Positions 44,881 to 57,600 of a stretch of DNA of 64,000 nucleotides are shown piece after piece (positions within the stretch are counted from its first letter, which is position 1; the number at the start of each line of letters is the position of its first letter). This DNA is from Imbricaverruca yamaguchii (lineage: Eukaryota; Arthropoda; Thecostraca; Neoverrucidae), in the NCBI GenBank assembly GCA_034440575.1, contig JAOTOL010000414.1, forward strand, positions 1 through 64,000, written 5' to 3'. Below the pieces are notes generated by a model that saw only the letters and a list, made by a program, of their open reading frames with translations, did not search any database and was not told the DNA's origin. The position numbers and the translations under genes were made by a program.

Positions 44881-47490
44881 CACGGACGGGGGTATATTAC
44901 GTCAATGCGAGCTTGTCGAATGAACATGCAAATATTCACAGACGCCATGACCTCAGAGTCGTTCCCTATAAGCATACGTAAAGAAGAGTCGGCATTCAAC
45001 GGCCCTAAAATCTGGCGTCGTAGAGGATCCAGCAGTTTACAGCCAACTATAACATGGTACACGGTAAGCGGGTAAAAGCAGCGCGGACACATAAAACAGC
45101 CATAGTCAATTTTAGATCGCACGAGCGATTGATACATCAGAAGTAAAATACATCTATCTGCTCCATACGAGCATCTAGAGACTGTGTGCATTACCTGATT
45201 TGCACATTGATGTCCAAGATCGTTGGTGTGGGTGGTGTATGTCAGTCGGCGATCCATCCACACACCCAGAAACTTGGCAGCTGGCTTGAATGGTATGTGA
45301 CGCCTACTGAGCATAATCGCGGGGTCAGTGCAAGAACGTTTGCGGCAGAAGTGGGTAGCGGTGGTTTTCGATGTGGACATAACGAAACCGGTTTTGTTGC
45401 ACCAAGCCTGCACCTTCTGAACAGCCATCTGGAGTTGTCTCTCAACCGTATGCACAGAGCGTGAAGAGGACCATGTGGCGAAATAATCCACGAAAAGCGC
45501 TCTCCTACGGCAGTTGGCAGCGATGTACCCAAGTCATTAATTGAAATAACAAACAATGCAACGCTTAATATGCTCCCCTGCGGGACTCCGTTAACTTGTG
45601 AAAAAGTGCCAGATAGGGAGTTCCCTATTCTGACGAGAAACGTTCTGGAAGGCAGAAAATTGGACAAGAATACACCCATGGGACCTCTGATTCCCATAGT
45701 GTGTAGCTTCATTAGGATACCGTGGCGCCACGCCGTACCATATGCGCCGTGAATGTCAAAAAATATTATTGCTGTATGGTGGCGTTTCATAAACCCAGAG
45801 CGCACAACCGAGTCGAGTGTTAAAATGTGGTCAAGTGTGCTACGGTGTTCACAGAACCCACTTTGTATCACAGTAAGGAGATTGTTACGTTCCACAATCG
45901 GAACCACATCAATCGGACATTCACCATTTTTCAAACAGTTTGCACAGGGAGCAGGTCAGTGAGATGGGACGGTAATGTAATGGATCCGTACCAGATTTAC
46001 TTGGTTTACGTATGGGCACTTTAATTGCCTCCCGCCATGAAGGTGGGAATGTGCCCGATGTCCACATAACATTTAGGGCTTCCAAAAGTGTTTCTAAAGC
46101 AGCAGCTGGTAAACGTTTTATGACATCATTATGCAGTGTCGGGGCCCTCTGCCACACTCTTGAGTGTGCCGATCACTGCAGTTAATTCAGAAATAGAGAA
46201 TGGTATGTTGTACTGGAGGACGTCTGTAGTGGAAAAATAAAGAGGACGTTCCTCGCACCGATCCTTGTGTCTAAAAAAATTGCTCGTTATAAGTGTTCTC
46301 CGAGAGTGCGGATAAGGCACATCCCATCTTGTCAGCCACTTCTTCTGGGTCGATGATGTCTTGTCCTGCAATGTGTAAGACAGGAAGAGGAACTGGGGCG
46401 TGTTTCCCAGAGAAGCGCTTAATGTGGGACCATACCGTAGACAGTGACGTGGAACAATTGAACGTGCTTACATACGATTTCCACGAGTCTCATTTCGCTT
46501 CGGCAATAATACGTCGCGCGAGCGCTCGTGCTTTGCGAAAAGCTATTAAATTGTACGTGCAGCTATTATTATTAAATATACGGAATGCCCTCTTCCTAGC
46601 ACGGATAGCCTCCAGACACTTGTCGGACCACCATGGGACTGGTGCTCGAATTGACGTCCCCGATGATAGAGGGATGTGGCGCTGGGCACTCTGCACAGTT
46701 CCCGAAGCGAATGTTTCTACGGAGATGACGGGTTCATCGGAGTGGTCGCGGAAGGTGCTTTCAAGGTTAGCTTGGAAAGCCTCCCAGTCGGCTCGGTGAA
46801 ATATCCACTTTGAAGGTCGTCGGCCAACCGTAACTCGATTAATGAAATGGGAGTAAACAGGAAAGTCGTCGCTGTTATGTTGGTCACCATCAACCGACCA
46901 TCCTAGGACAGGTGCAATTTCTGGACTGCAGAGAATGAAGTCCAGCACGGACGTCTGTCCAGTCGGTAATGTAATATGTGTTGGTGTTCCCGTGTTAAGA
47001 ATGCAGAAAGAGAAATCGCTTATCAAACGTTCCATTGCACGCCCACGGTTAGTAATCTTTGTTGATCCCAAAATAGAGTGGTGTGCATTAAAATCGCCAC
47101 ACACCATCACCGGCGGTGTGAGTTGAGCCACAGTTTCAGAAAGATCAGAAAGTGGAAACAGTGTGCCCGGTGGTAGGTATATGCTGCATATGGAAACGGT
47201 ACGGTGATTTATTACCACACGAGCAGCAATGCACTGAGTATTTGAAGAGAGAGGTACGTGTGTGGATGGGACAGAGTTTTGCACAGCAATGAACACACCA
47301 CCATGTTACACAGTGCTAGACGGTACGCCTTTTCGTAAAACGGTGTAATTTTTTAGATGAAACGGAGCACCTGGAGCCAGTTTTGTTTCCTGGAAACATA
47401 CTATCGATGGCGTACGGGAACTTAAAAGATGCTGGAGATCACTGAGGCCGGATTTGATTCCCCTACAGTCCCACTGTAAGACTACTATGT
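44880..47490 (-). pseudogene. LINE ORF2: endonuclease and reverse transcriptase, RNase H deleted
   Basis: Starts near 47,490 with a VLQWDCRG-like motif. The AP-endonuclease part shows SICSIYLPPG, VCGDFNAHHSILG, and GQTSVLDFILCS with DFPVYSHF (47,296-46,800). The linker has PWWSDKCLEAIRARKRAF (46,620). RT runs from about 46,250, with LEALNVMWTSGTFPPSWREA, DPLHYRPISL, FFDIHGAYGTAW and GVPQGSILSVALF. The active-site box reads FVDYF (45,494-45,480) where FVDDF is expected, so a catalytic Asp is now Tyr. The frame changes near 45,500 and 45,930 and again between endonuclease and RT. The thumb (FLGVWMDRRLTY) runs into RSKIDYGCFMCPRCFYPLTV, joining RT directly to the C-terminal Cys/His segment, so the RNase H region has been lost. 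Confidence 0.85.
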
Positions 47491-47879
47491 AACATAAAAT
47501 GAATATTGCGTATCACAGACACAGCGACAGTTTGCTGAATTAATAAGAAAAGAAGAATATAAACCAGATAGTCACGTGTGGATGGGTAAGTTAATACAGT
47601 GAAACATGTGCGTTGAAGAGGAAGGAAAATTAAGTAAGATGACTAGTATATGTAACAAACCCAGCGACATGTCTAAAGTGAGCGACAGGACTAAGATGTC
47701 TAAAATGAGATTCAGCGATTATCGTCTGCACACTGTTTCGAGTGGGGGTCCTGATATGCACCGAGCGAGGATGTCCTTGGGCGTGATCGTGGTGTAGCAC
47801 CCTCAGGGGTGACGCCGTACATGGAAACACGCGCTTCTCAGCGCGCGCCATGCCGCTCGGCCCAGTCACCGGTGGGAGT

Positions 47880-49119
47880 TCAAGCGAGGCGGTGGCGGTG
47901 GCGGACCCATCGAGCTAGACGGCCCAGTCGACCCTCGACTCGCCTGCGTGGCGAAGGTGTACCCGCCGAAGGCGGGGGTGTCGCTACAGATTGATGGCCC
48001 GCGGGTTCCGGGCTCGAGGAAACAGATAGCCGTTGGGCTGTACGTCCACAGTCTCCCAAGTTCGGGGCTCCAGGGCGCACTGCAACTTGTGGGACGCTTG
48101 GCTTAACCGTCAAGGGGTGTCCAGATGGATGGAGGAGAGAGCGCGTGGCCGGCTTGAATGTTGAAGTCGGGTATGACGCTGTGGTGTTGGTGGGAGGCGA
48201 TGGTGTAGTCACCGGTGACTTTGTGGGACGCTTCCTCCTCTGCACTTCACGCCACTCACCCCCTCCTGCCCCAGGGGCGCTGTGGAGGGCGAGTCAGCAC
48301 TCTGTGGTGCCTGGCTCTTGCCCGGGGCTGTGGGAGCCTGCTCAGGGAGCGCTCCTCGTCTGTTCCCGTGGGCTTCGGAGAACAGTGACTCAACGTCACC
48401 GGCTTGTAGTGATCGAGATGGTGCCATTCGCTTTGTTGGCAAAGAGATAGGCAGACCGAATTTCCGGAGAAGAGTATACAGGGCGGTTTCTGCAATACTG
48501 GCTCGTGTGGCCAAATCTCTGACACTTGAAACATCTCATCGGATTAGGAAGAAATACTCTGACCTTGGCTCGGACGTAGCCAGCCCTGATTTCAGGGGGG
48601 AGATCTGTGATGTTAAATGTTAAGATGATATTGTTCGCTAAGTTCAATTCCACTCCTCTCCTCGCCTTTATTTTCATAGCTCGTCACTCCAAACTCGGGC
48701 AGTCCATCGACAATCTCCTCCTCGGGCACATCTCGCAGATCAAAGCAATTTATCACGCCTCGAGATGAATTATTTGTCTTATGAGGCTCTACAACAATTT
48801 GGATGGATTCATCGACCCTCTTATCACCCTTGCGAACACTATATATAAAGTCGGACACTCGTAATGCGGTCTCCGCCTCTCCCGCCAACGCGAACTCCAG
48901 TTCCAAAGAGCCGTCCCTCAACTTCCCACAGCGCAAGATCTTACCAAGTCTATCGCACCCGTCCCGTCCCGCCTTTGGAAGGGACGGGATAACCTCTAAG
49001 GATAAGAATGCGGGGAGCAGAACTGTTTGGCTGGCCCCTATGAGAGGGACCAGGAGAGTGTTTTTGGTTAGTGGATGCCATGTGTTGTGTGCTTTGTTTC
49101 GGCTCCTCTGGCGCCCCAC
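47880..49119 (-). pseudogene. LINE ORF1, gag-like with zinc knuckle
   Basis: The N-terminal half has LRVSDFIYSVRKGDKRVDES and SRGVINCFDLRDVPEEEIVD (48,900-48,690), a block I recall from I/Jockey-type ORF1 proteins. After a frame change comes LTFNITDLPPEIRAGYVRAK and the CCHC knuckle CFKCQRFGHTSQYC (48,533-48,492). Further knuckles present in the 61-kb copy seem to be missing. The C-terminal third is Pro/Ser-rich (48,245-47,880). The product would bind RNA; this copy is broken. Confidence 0.8.
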
Positions 49120-49758
49120 CCCTTAGGGGCCCTACTGGGGGACGCCTGAGTCCTGCGGGCAGACGGTCACCAGACGCCCGAGGAGCTATACGGGGCAGGC
49201 GGCGCCTTCGCCCGGCCGGGGGAGAGAGACCACCCCGACCAGGATCCAGGGCCACCCACCCCTTGACCCCGGCCGGCCAGGCCGGCAGGCACTGGTAAAC
49301 CCAGGCCCTAGCCCGAGGCGACCTGCCACTTGATCCGCGTGAGGCCCCACGGGCCCGCCCGCCCCCCCGGGGTATCGGGACCAAAGAGATGTGTTGGTCC
49401 CCCGTCACAACTAGCACCGTGCGACGGGGGACCTCCACCTCCAGGATTCCGTCAACCCCCGGGGACGGGCCGAGGGGCCGCGGGTACCGCGATAAAACTG
49501 AGCTGGTGGGCAGGACCGGAGAAGTTGCCCTGCCTGCTCATAGTAGGGATAGTTGGTGTTGTAGAGTCAGATGAAGGACATGGGTGTTGGGATGAGATTG
49601 GGATTGGAATGGGAGCGTATGGATGGAAGGACGAGTGAGGCACTCTTAGTCTAACCCCTCTCCGGCAGATGGTCGTCGGATCATTGGGGCACTCAATCCC
49701 TCCCTCCCCCACATCACGAAAATGTGGTGCCTCGTCGGGGAGGGGGCACCTAACTGTT

Positions 49759-50211
49759 CTACACCTTGTCTTGTCTAACCTGAATTGGTGACCCTGTGCG
49801 ATATTTCAAACACTCAGTCATTTATCTAACGCTTTAGTGAATTGATGCATTTCAACCATATCACTACTCCTTAACCTCATATAGTTGATTGAGTACCACC
49901 ATGTGTAATGCCATAAACCTTAGTGGCTTTGCTCTGCACTCTTTCTAGGATATCTATCTCTTTCTACGTATATCTCTATCCCTGCACATTATATTTCAAG
50001 TGGGGTCGCACATGGGCTAAGCACCCACAGTTTTTTCCTCTTCATTACTTCATTACTCTTATACCTCACAATCATATTAAATATTCCCAATATTCTGATT
50101 CCAGCTCTGTGCCTAGCTGAGGCACGTTGTTTTTCTGTTTTAAGGTCATTTGAAACTAACACACCTCAGTTTCTTTCGGCTTCAATAATATCCAACCCGT
50201 TACCTCCAATT
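49759..50211. other. No gene seen
   Basis: AT-rich spacer between the LINE and the minus-strand SINE. Confidence 0.4.
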
Positions 50212-50393
50212 GTTGTTGTCTGTTTGTTTATCGGGTGCCTCGCGACGCACTTTATGCATGATCACGGCTAATGGGGCCGCCCACACCGTTTCGCCCGTGG
50301 GCCGCGGGATTGGTTCCCGAGTGGTGCGAGTGTTTAACGCGGGCCCTTGGTACCGGGAGCTCAACACCTTAACCACCCGACCATCCTCGCCAC
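50212..50393 (-). mobile_element. tRNA-derived SINE (family A), minus copy
   Basis: On the minus strand: A box TGGTCGGGTGGTTAAGG (leucine/serine-tRNA-like), GTTGAGCTCCCGG, a degraded B box (GCGTTAAAC), then AATCCCGCGGCCCACGGGC, GAAACGGTGTGGG and GTGCGTCGCGAGGCACCCG, and an A-rich tail ATAAACAAACAGAC. Collinear with 25,683-25,861. Confidence 0.78.
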
Positions 50394-51107
50394 ACTACCT
50401 CCCATTGTACATCGGAAAGTCTCACCTCCATACCCCAGATGCATAAGCTTATGCTTTTCACAGTTGAAAGACATGATGTTGATGGCCAATTAATAGTATA
50501 GGGTTATGGATGGCATATATCCAGCAGATGGCTGTTCTGCTGTGACCAGGACTGATGGTGTACTTCAATCGTGGTTGAGCCGAAGACAAGGCATTTATAA
50601 CAAAATCAGACAGGCTTGGCGCGCCAATTTCCGCCAGTTGTCCAGTATGCCGGTGGTGCTGTTGGCGGGCGGACGTAACGATTGCCGTCATCGGGCGACA
50701 TCAGTCCTTAATGATCCCTGGATTGCCTCCAGCACGAAACACCGCAACGAAATGCTACGAAGCTTTTTCACCAATTTGCTACTGCTGTCATATTTACTCA
50801 TATGAGTTCGGCAACTTAGCAATGTTATGTCCTCGCCTGGTATTGATCGATCGGGGATATTGATGCTCTTCCTTGGCCGCCCGACGAAATCTGTCACAAT
50901 ATTGCCTACTGAAATATGCATCGATATAACTGAGTAAGAAGCTGCAGGAGGTAGGAACAGTGTGGAAAAGCGGAGTCTGCCCGCTCCACATTAAATGCCG
51001 TCGCCGTCGCCTGTATTGAACTGGCTGCCATAAGTCGCGTGTTTACACGAGTCGTGCGATGGTGGCGCCTCTACCGGCTAACGACCACCACTATAAGACG
51101 GGAAGCT
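50394..51107. other. Upstream region of the ionotropic receptor; no other gene
   Basis: Moderately AT-rich until about 51,000, then GC-rich. Small frames only. No promoter element assigned. Confidence 0.4.
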
Positions 51108-51332
51108 ATGGCTCCAGGCGGCAGGACCGGCGCCCGACCGACGGCCGACCGGTCAGCTGGGACTGCTGTCGGCCAGCTGTTGTCGTGCTGTGGATCCGCT
51201 GCTGGTCGGCCCGGACCGTGCTGTGGTTCGGCCGGGACCCTGTGTTGCGGTGCGGCGGACGTTCCCGCCGAACGGAGGCAGTGCTGTGGACTCGCCGTGG
51301 CCGTGCTGTCCGCCGTCGGTGGCACCGTAGTG

Positions 51333-53243
51333 ATGGCTCGGCTGGCGACGCCGACCGGCGCCACCCTGCTATTGGCCGCCGCCTCTATGGCGGCGCCGCC
51401 CGCCGTCGACCTGTTGAGTCTGCTGGCGGGCCGCGTGCGGCCGTGCGAAGTGGTGCTGGCGGTGGACAGCGCGTTTCCGCCGTCAGCGGAGGTACACCGC
51501 GCGGCGTGGCCGGCGCCGTCCATCGTGCTGGACTTGACCGACGGCGCCGGGCCGCTGACCACCGTGCTGGGCGTGCGGCGCGACTGTCTGCTGTTCGTGC
51601 TGGCGTGCGGCCGGCTGCGCGCGTGCGCAGACTTCCTGCACGCCGGCCGCGACGTGTTCAGTCGCGACGCGCGCTTCCTGGAGCTGAGCGGCGAGAACGC
51701 GACGCGCGCCGCTGCCGCGCTGGTGGAGCCGCCGCGCAGCCAGCTGCAGCACCTGGTGGTGCTGCCGTGGCGCGCCGGCAACGCCGTCGTGCCGCTCGTC
51801 ACGCACCGCTTCTTCTCGCCAGCGGCAGGCGGCGACGACGGCCGGGAGCCGGCCATCACGGCCGGCGTGGTGTCTCACTTCGCGCTGGGCCGGCTGCGGC
51901 CCGACGTGGAGCCGTTCCCGGACAAGTTCGCCGACCTTGGCGGCCGTCAGCTGCGCGCCGTCACCTTCCACTACCCGCCCAAGAACATCTTCCACCGGCG
52001 GCCCGACGGCTCTGTTAGCCACGGCGGTCTCGAGACGATCCTGGTGCGCACGTTCGGCTCGGTGATGAACTACCGGCTACACTTCCAGCGGCCGAGCGAC
52101 GGCGGCATGTGGGGTCGCCAGGAGCCGGACGGCTCGTGGAGCGGCCTGCTCGGCGACCTGCACTACGGCCGCGCCGACGTCGGCATGGCCAACCTGTTCC
52201 GCTCCGAGTCGAAGCTGGCCGGTGTGGACATGACGGTGCCGTACATGACTGACTACGCGTGCTACATCGCTGCCGTGCCGCCGCCGCCGCCGCACTACCT
52301 GTCGCTCGTGCGGCCGCTCACCTGGCGCACCTGGCTGTGCGTCGTCATCGCGTTCGTCGCCAGCGTGCCGGTGCTGTGGGCTCTGGCGCACGGCGGCGTC
52401 GCCCGCGACTGGCCCTTCAGCCAGCTGAGCTACGCGGCGTTCTACGCGTTCGGCGTGATGATGCAGGAGGCGATGATCCGGCTGCCGCGGCGACCCGCCT
52501 GCCAGGTGCTAGTCGGCGTGTTCTGGGTGTTCTCGATGGTGGTAACGTCGGCGTACCGCGCCAACCTGGTGGCGTTCATGATGGTGCCGGCGCCGGCCGT
52601 GCCGCTCGACACCACCCAGCAGCTGCTGGCCAGCGGCCTGCGGTGGGGCGTGCGCCGCGGCGGCGGCTGGGAGAGCTGGTTCCAGAACTCGCCCGACCCA
52701 GTGGCGCGCCGCCTCGCCGACGGCATCGACTTCGTGGCCAGCTTCGGCGAGGGTGTGGCGCGCGCCGGCCGGCAGCCGTTCGCCTTCATCAACTCGAAGC
52801 AGTCGCTGCAGTACCTGGTGGCGACCAACTTTACCGACCCGTTCGGCGTGGAGGCGATGCACGTGTCGCACGAGTGCTACATCCCGTTCAGCGTAGCGCT
52901 CGGCCTGCCCAAGTACTCGCCGATGACGTCCAAGTTCAACCGGCTCATCCGGCGCAGCATCCAGGCCGGCCTGGTCGACAAGTACTTCGACGACGTGCTG
53001 GACGACGTGCGGCAGCAGCAGAACAGACGGGTGGCCGCCAAGGAGAGCAGCACGCGCGAACGGCCGCTCAGCATCTCACACATGCAGGCGCCGCTCGGCT
53101 TGTTCGTGATCGGCCTCTTGCTGGCACTGGCTGTGCTGGCCGTGGAGCTGGTGCTGAAGAAGGTGGCCCGGCCAGACGCCGCCGCCGCTTCTGGCACCAT
53201 TGAGGAAGACCCTGCGTCAAAGACACCGGCCTGGCCCGCCTGA
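51333..53243 (+). CDS. Divergent ionotropic receptor (IR), single exon
   Basis: Ligand-gated cation channel of the variant iGluR class used in chemosensation, dendritic membrane. The open frame has ATGs at 51,108 and 51,333. I prefer 51,333 because it puts a signal peptide (TGATLLLAAASMAAPPA) at the N-terminus and gives 636 residues, usual for IRs; from 51,108 it would be 711. Residues about 30-200 form the N-terminal domain. S1 starts near 207 (LRAVTFHYPPKN) and holds LLGDLHYGRADVGMANLFRS and VDMTVPYMTDY. M1 is about 333-352, the pore loop about 359-380 (DWPFSQLSYAAFYAFGVMMQ), and M2 about 390-412, ending SAYRANLVAFM (equivalent of the iGluR SYTANLAAF). S2 is about 415-580 and M3 about 583-608. 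The Arg that binds the glutamate alpha-carboxyl in iGluRs aligns with a non-Arg residue (Lys/Ser), as in most IRs. The C-tail is short. No disruption is seen. Confidence 0.9.
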   Translation: MARLATPTGATLLLAAASMAAPPAVDLLSLLAGRVRPCEVVLAVDSAFPPSAEVHRAAWPAPSIVLDLTDGAGPLTTVLGVRRDCLLFVLACGRLRACADFLHAGRDVFSRDARFLELSGENATRAAAALVEPPRSQLQHLVVLPWRAGNAVVPLVTHRFFSPAAGGDDGREPAITAGVVSHFALGRLRPDVEPFPDKFADLGGRQLRAVTFHYPPKNIFHRRPDGSVSHGGLETILVRTFGSVMNYRLHFQRPSDGGMWGRQEPDGSWSGLLGDLHYGRADVGMANLFRSESKLAGVDMTVPYMTDYACYIAAVPPPPPHYLSLVRPLTWRTWLCVVIAFVASVPVLWALAHGGVARDWPFSQLSYAAFYAFGVMMQEAMIRLPRRPACQVLVGVFWVFSMVVTSAYRANLVAFMMVPAPAVPLDTTQQLLASGLRWGVRRGGGWESWFQNSPDPVARRLADGIDFVASFGEGVARAGRQPFAFINSKQSLQYLVATNFTDPFGVEAMHVSHECYIPFSVALGLPKYSPMTSKFNRLIRRSIQAGLVDKYFDDVLDDVRQQQNRRVAAKESSTRERPLSISHMQAPLGLFVIGLLLALAVLAVELVLKKVARPDAAAASGTIEEDPASKTPAWPA

Positions 53244-54675
53244 TGTCAGTCACAGCGGCGGGGCGGGACTCTCCCTCACAGCACCTGGTAAACACCTGGT
53301 GTAGGGTGCGCGGTCCGCCTGAAGCCACTACGGCGGACGGGAGTGAGGACAGGGCTCTACCTGAGACTGCGCCAGACCTGGTATCCGTAGCATCTGGTGA
53401 GTGGTACCCGACCACATCTTGATGTTAATAACGGCCAGAGGAAGCCGCATGGAAGAGCAGTGAGAGTAACGAAATGTGCGAACAAAAATCGCTGTGTGCA
53501 TAGAATAGGAGAACATACGCCGTCATCGGACAATCTCTCAGACAGCCAGAGCCTCGGACACAGGGTCAGTGATACACACAATTATCGATACCATTTGCGC
53601 GTCAGGTTCTACTCTGAGGACCTCCTCTCCTCCGGCATCTGCTGTTCGGTGACGATTAAGATGTAGCACTAACCCAACACTTGCCTGCTGCCGTCAACCA
53701 GTCATAACAACAGTACACATTTTCCACTACTCTGGATACTATAGCTTAGTATTCGTTCATGACGCTGGGCCAGGGGTATTGTTTTGTATACTTCTTAGGG
53801 AACAAGTGCCCCCCCCCCCCCAAATGTTGGTTCCCCTCCACTAATAATGTCAATTATTAACGCGGAACCCTACGGTGTGCCCTCCTAATCCATTTGTGCC
53901 CTTTGTCCTCCCCCAATGGACGCTAAATCACTTGGTAGTCGCCGCGCCCTTCAGCCCAAATAATCAATCAACCCTCCCTCCCCCCAAAAAAAAATCAATA
54001 CCCATGCGCGGTCCACGAAGGAGGATGCCCAACGGTGCTGAGACTCGCCTGGGGCTTGTGGCTTCAGAGAGTGCATGCATGGTGGGGATATGTGCAGCCA
54101 CGTCATTGTCTCAGTCAGCGTCACAACTGCGGGTGCTGTTGGGACATGGCTGGTCAATGACGCAGTCTGTGGGGAGAGGGCGGGCGGGGGAGGTGATGGG
54201 TGATGCACCAACCACATATCATCGACGGGGAGTGAGCGAAAGAGGCAGCACCGCAGACGCAGATCCCGTGTCGGACCCTTCGCCCCCGAGGCGGTGAGTC
54301 GTCGGATACACACGCCGTACTTTGCACACGCAATTCGACGCACGCGTGTAACACACCACAGTGTTGTCGTGCCGGGCCAACGCGACTGTGGCAAACGGCA
54401 CGGCACGTGCCGAGAGACAATTCGACGGCGGTGCTTCACCACCGCGAAGACTCGGAACTCTGCGGAACACAGCTGTATTACAGCGAGCGCCGAAGTGCAT
54501 ACACATGCATACATCAGACTGACTCGAATCGCATCACAGGTTGCGATGTGCGACGGCTTTGGCGGGCGCGCTGCCAACCGTCGACCACTACTACGAGCGC
54601 TGCCCGCTCCGCCCGCCGCGAACGCACAGCTGCAACGCGCACACATCACTGGCTGAGCACCGGTGCCGCGGCGGC
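53244..54675. other. Between the receptor and the dehydrogenase; no gene
   Basis: Convergent intergenic region holding the 3' ends of both neighbours. A poly-C run is at 53,808-53,821. Minus-strand frames up to 249 codons at 53,951-54,700 show no domain I recognise. Confidence 0.4.
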
Positions 54676-57600
54676 CTACGACAGAGCTGTCGCGACGCAA
54701 GGCTGGCCGGGAAGGTCGGCCGCGAGCTGCGGTGTGCCGGTTGTCGCCACCGTCCGTGCGTCACCTGCCGTGGAGGCGCTCCGACCGGCCGGCGTCGAGT
54801 CTCGCTCGGCGCCCTGGGCTGCGGCCAGACCGGTCCAGCGCTCGCTGGTGGCCCACATCCGAGCCGCCAGCGTCCGGCTGAGCGCCAACTCGCCGACGGT
54901 GGTGCCCTCGCAGTCGCTGGGGCACACAGCGGGCGGTGGTCACGTGACTATTCCTCCAGGTAATTCATACGCCCGTCACACGACATGCTCACCCGCTACC
55001 GCCTGGGCTAACGTCCGGCTATCCTGACCATTTTTCATGTGCCCGGGATCCGCACCAAATCCCCGGGGCAGATAAAGAGCCAGGGTACATGACGGTGGAT
55101 GTTAGCATCCGGAAGACGTCCACCAAATAGCCGAAATACTCAATAGCTGACGTGCCCACCAGACAGCTGGAATACTAATCAACTGACGTGGCGCCCACCA
55201 GACAGCTGGAATGCTAATGAAATGACGTGGCGCCCACCAGACAGCTGGAATACTAATCAGCTAACGTGATGGCTACCAGGCAGTTGCGACGTGTGATCAC
55301 GGCCCGCTCAATACGGAAATAGCTGTCGCATAGCTGGCACCGCAAGTCAGTCTGTCGCTCTTAACTGTTGACAAATGGATGCAGCTGTGAAAATCAGATG
55401 AGGGTTTGATATTCAACACCAGGCTAGGTTAGTTTATGCCGATATGGATATTATTAGGTTAGGCCGCACTGGGGATTGGAATTAACCATAATGACTGCGA
55501 TCTTACGCAACCAAAAGCCGATTTGATATGGCGTCATTCCAATGGTTTGATGGCGACGAGTGGAAATAAATGGAGGTGAGGGGAGGATGGGCTGGCGATT
55601 CAAACTACAACATACGTGTGAAATAATGTGAATGCTTCCTCTGGGTAATATATTCGGGATTCCCGTCGTGCAATAAGCACATATATCCGGTGACCGGACA
55701 CATGTTCAGGCTGGCGGCGAGCCAGCTGATTCTGTCAAGTTGCCAGGGTAGAAGCACCAAACGCAACTATCTAGCATTTGCCGTGGATGTTGCTCTGGTT
55801 AGCACGGTGCACACCTGACACCTCACATTATCATGTCGGCTGCATGGCTTTCTCGGCCATCCATACACGTTTGGCGGCTACGCAATCAGCAATAAAGTGG
55901 CTTTAAATGATTGCCCGGTCGGTAATTTAGGTAGAACGACACTATAAGTAAGGCGGTACAAATGTTCCTTTGACATGTCTTGCACTAGCTGCCCAATTAT
56001 GCCTAAGTGCATTGCCTAGCAGCCCAATTTAACTGGCGTTAATCACGTATTCTGGTCTCGGCACCTACAAAATGGTGGTATGCTTCCAAAAATGAGTCCA
56101 AAACGAAAATATGTTCGTCGGCAAGGGCGCGACCTTGCCTTCCATTCTGAAGTCAGCAGCACTGCGTTTTTACGACGCAGGGCCCAAACGTTACCATACG
56201 CCGACCGCTTATACGATCAGAAATGGTATTGAAGAGAACGACACTGAAACGAAGAAACCACGGGATGAGGTTGGGAGGGGGGGGGGGGGGCTGGCGAGGT
56301 TGGCAGGAACACAAGCCGACAATCAACTATATGACTATTCAGGGTGAACATTCTGCTGGGTTTCATGAACCAGGAAAGGTTTGTTTTCCCAATGATACCT
56401 CCTTTATTTGTTGTCTCAAATAAAGATGAGCATTATTGCCTACGTAGTAAATACCTCGAACACTACTGAAGGAGATAATATAGCGCGGCATTGGTTGCGT
56501 GTGATTTGTCATCATCACCAAGCAGATGGAATAAGCCTAACAAAGAATGGAATGGCGTGTAAACAGATACGAAGAAGAAAACAATCCATTAGCAAACATA
56601 ATTCGTTTTCGAGAACAATAACAATTACTATATTCGTTTCAAAATGGGACTTCAAAGCCCTTAGTATAGCATTCCATATCATTCATCTTACGCTCAACGA
56701 AAATATGTTGGTGCACAACAAATCCTACCTGGGGATTGAACCCTTGCAGAACTGACACACGGATTTCGGAACCCTCAGACTCAAGGTCGGTGCTCCCGCA
56801 TGTCTACAATACGACCCAATCGAAGTGTCCCATGGTTGTCGTGATCTATGACGTCACATATTTACATCATGGCGTAGCGTCGGCAGCGACAAACCACACG
56901 GAAGTGGTACCGGAGCCAACAGAACGGACGCGACACAAGCTATTGACACCTGCAGCACCGCGTCCCAACCCGTGTCACCACGTGTTCGGCGGCGCCACGG
57001 CGTCGCCGGCCACATGGACCCATCGGGAGCTAAGGCGCCCTGCCGCCATCGCCTGACGATCCGATGCTTGGTTTGGTTGGTTATTTGAGTTTTAGGGCGC
57101 ATCGACCAGATTTGGTCATGTAGCGCCCACAACTAATGGTTTGCTACTCGCTAAAAATCTTCAAGCCTTCTTCCGAAGTATACTCTGTACGCAGTTTCAC
57201 ACACTTAAGTCACATCTCTAAGTAGAGGACAAAGCACATTACAGTGATGGACAAATGACATGGAGCTTAATGTCGGAGATATATTCAAATAATTTGCCCG
57301 TGTGGTGAAATGCGAATCGTCCTCAAATGTCAGAAAGGGTAAGGGAGTCTACTAGTCCAGAATGATGCACTCGAAAGCGGGGACATGACAGCAGGACATG
57401 ACGCACTGTGAGGTGTACATCACAACCGTCGCATGTCGGCCTGGGCTCATTCATCACAACAAATGAATATCGGTGGCGTATGCGTACCATATCCTTAACC
57501 TAGATGGTACTATTTCTTGCCTGCGGGAATTTCCTCACCGATCATTTTCATACCATCACTAAGCGGCTTTTCAACGCTTTAAGCTTGGTATAATAAATGG

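Larger units (their letters stand above)
44738..49758 (-). mobile_element. I-type LINE with both ends and 14-bp target duplication
   Basis: The element occupies 44,752-49,744 on the minus strand, bounded by GGCACCTAACTGTT at 44,738-44,751 and 49,745-49,758. From its 5' end: a GC-rich 5' UTR of about 600 bp shared with the 62-kb copy, ORF1 (gag-like), ORF2 (endonuclease and RT), a C-terminal Cys/His segment, and a 3' UTR with a hairpin and tail. RNase H is missing by internal deletion; the 57-kb copy retains it. The element is dead (frame breaks, mutated RT active site). The perfect duplication implies one intact insertion event followed by decay. Confidence 0.88.

Noticed and set aside
48950..49438. 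Gly/Arg/Pro-rich minus frame
   Set aside because: Falls in the LINE 5' UTR, and the homologous 62-kb copy does not conserve the frame.
53951..54700. 249-codon minus frame downstream of the dehydrogenase
   Set aside because: No recognisable domain, a composition typical of GC-rich noncoding DNA, and it overlaps other frames of similar quality.
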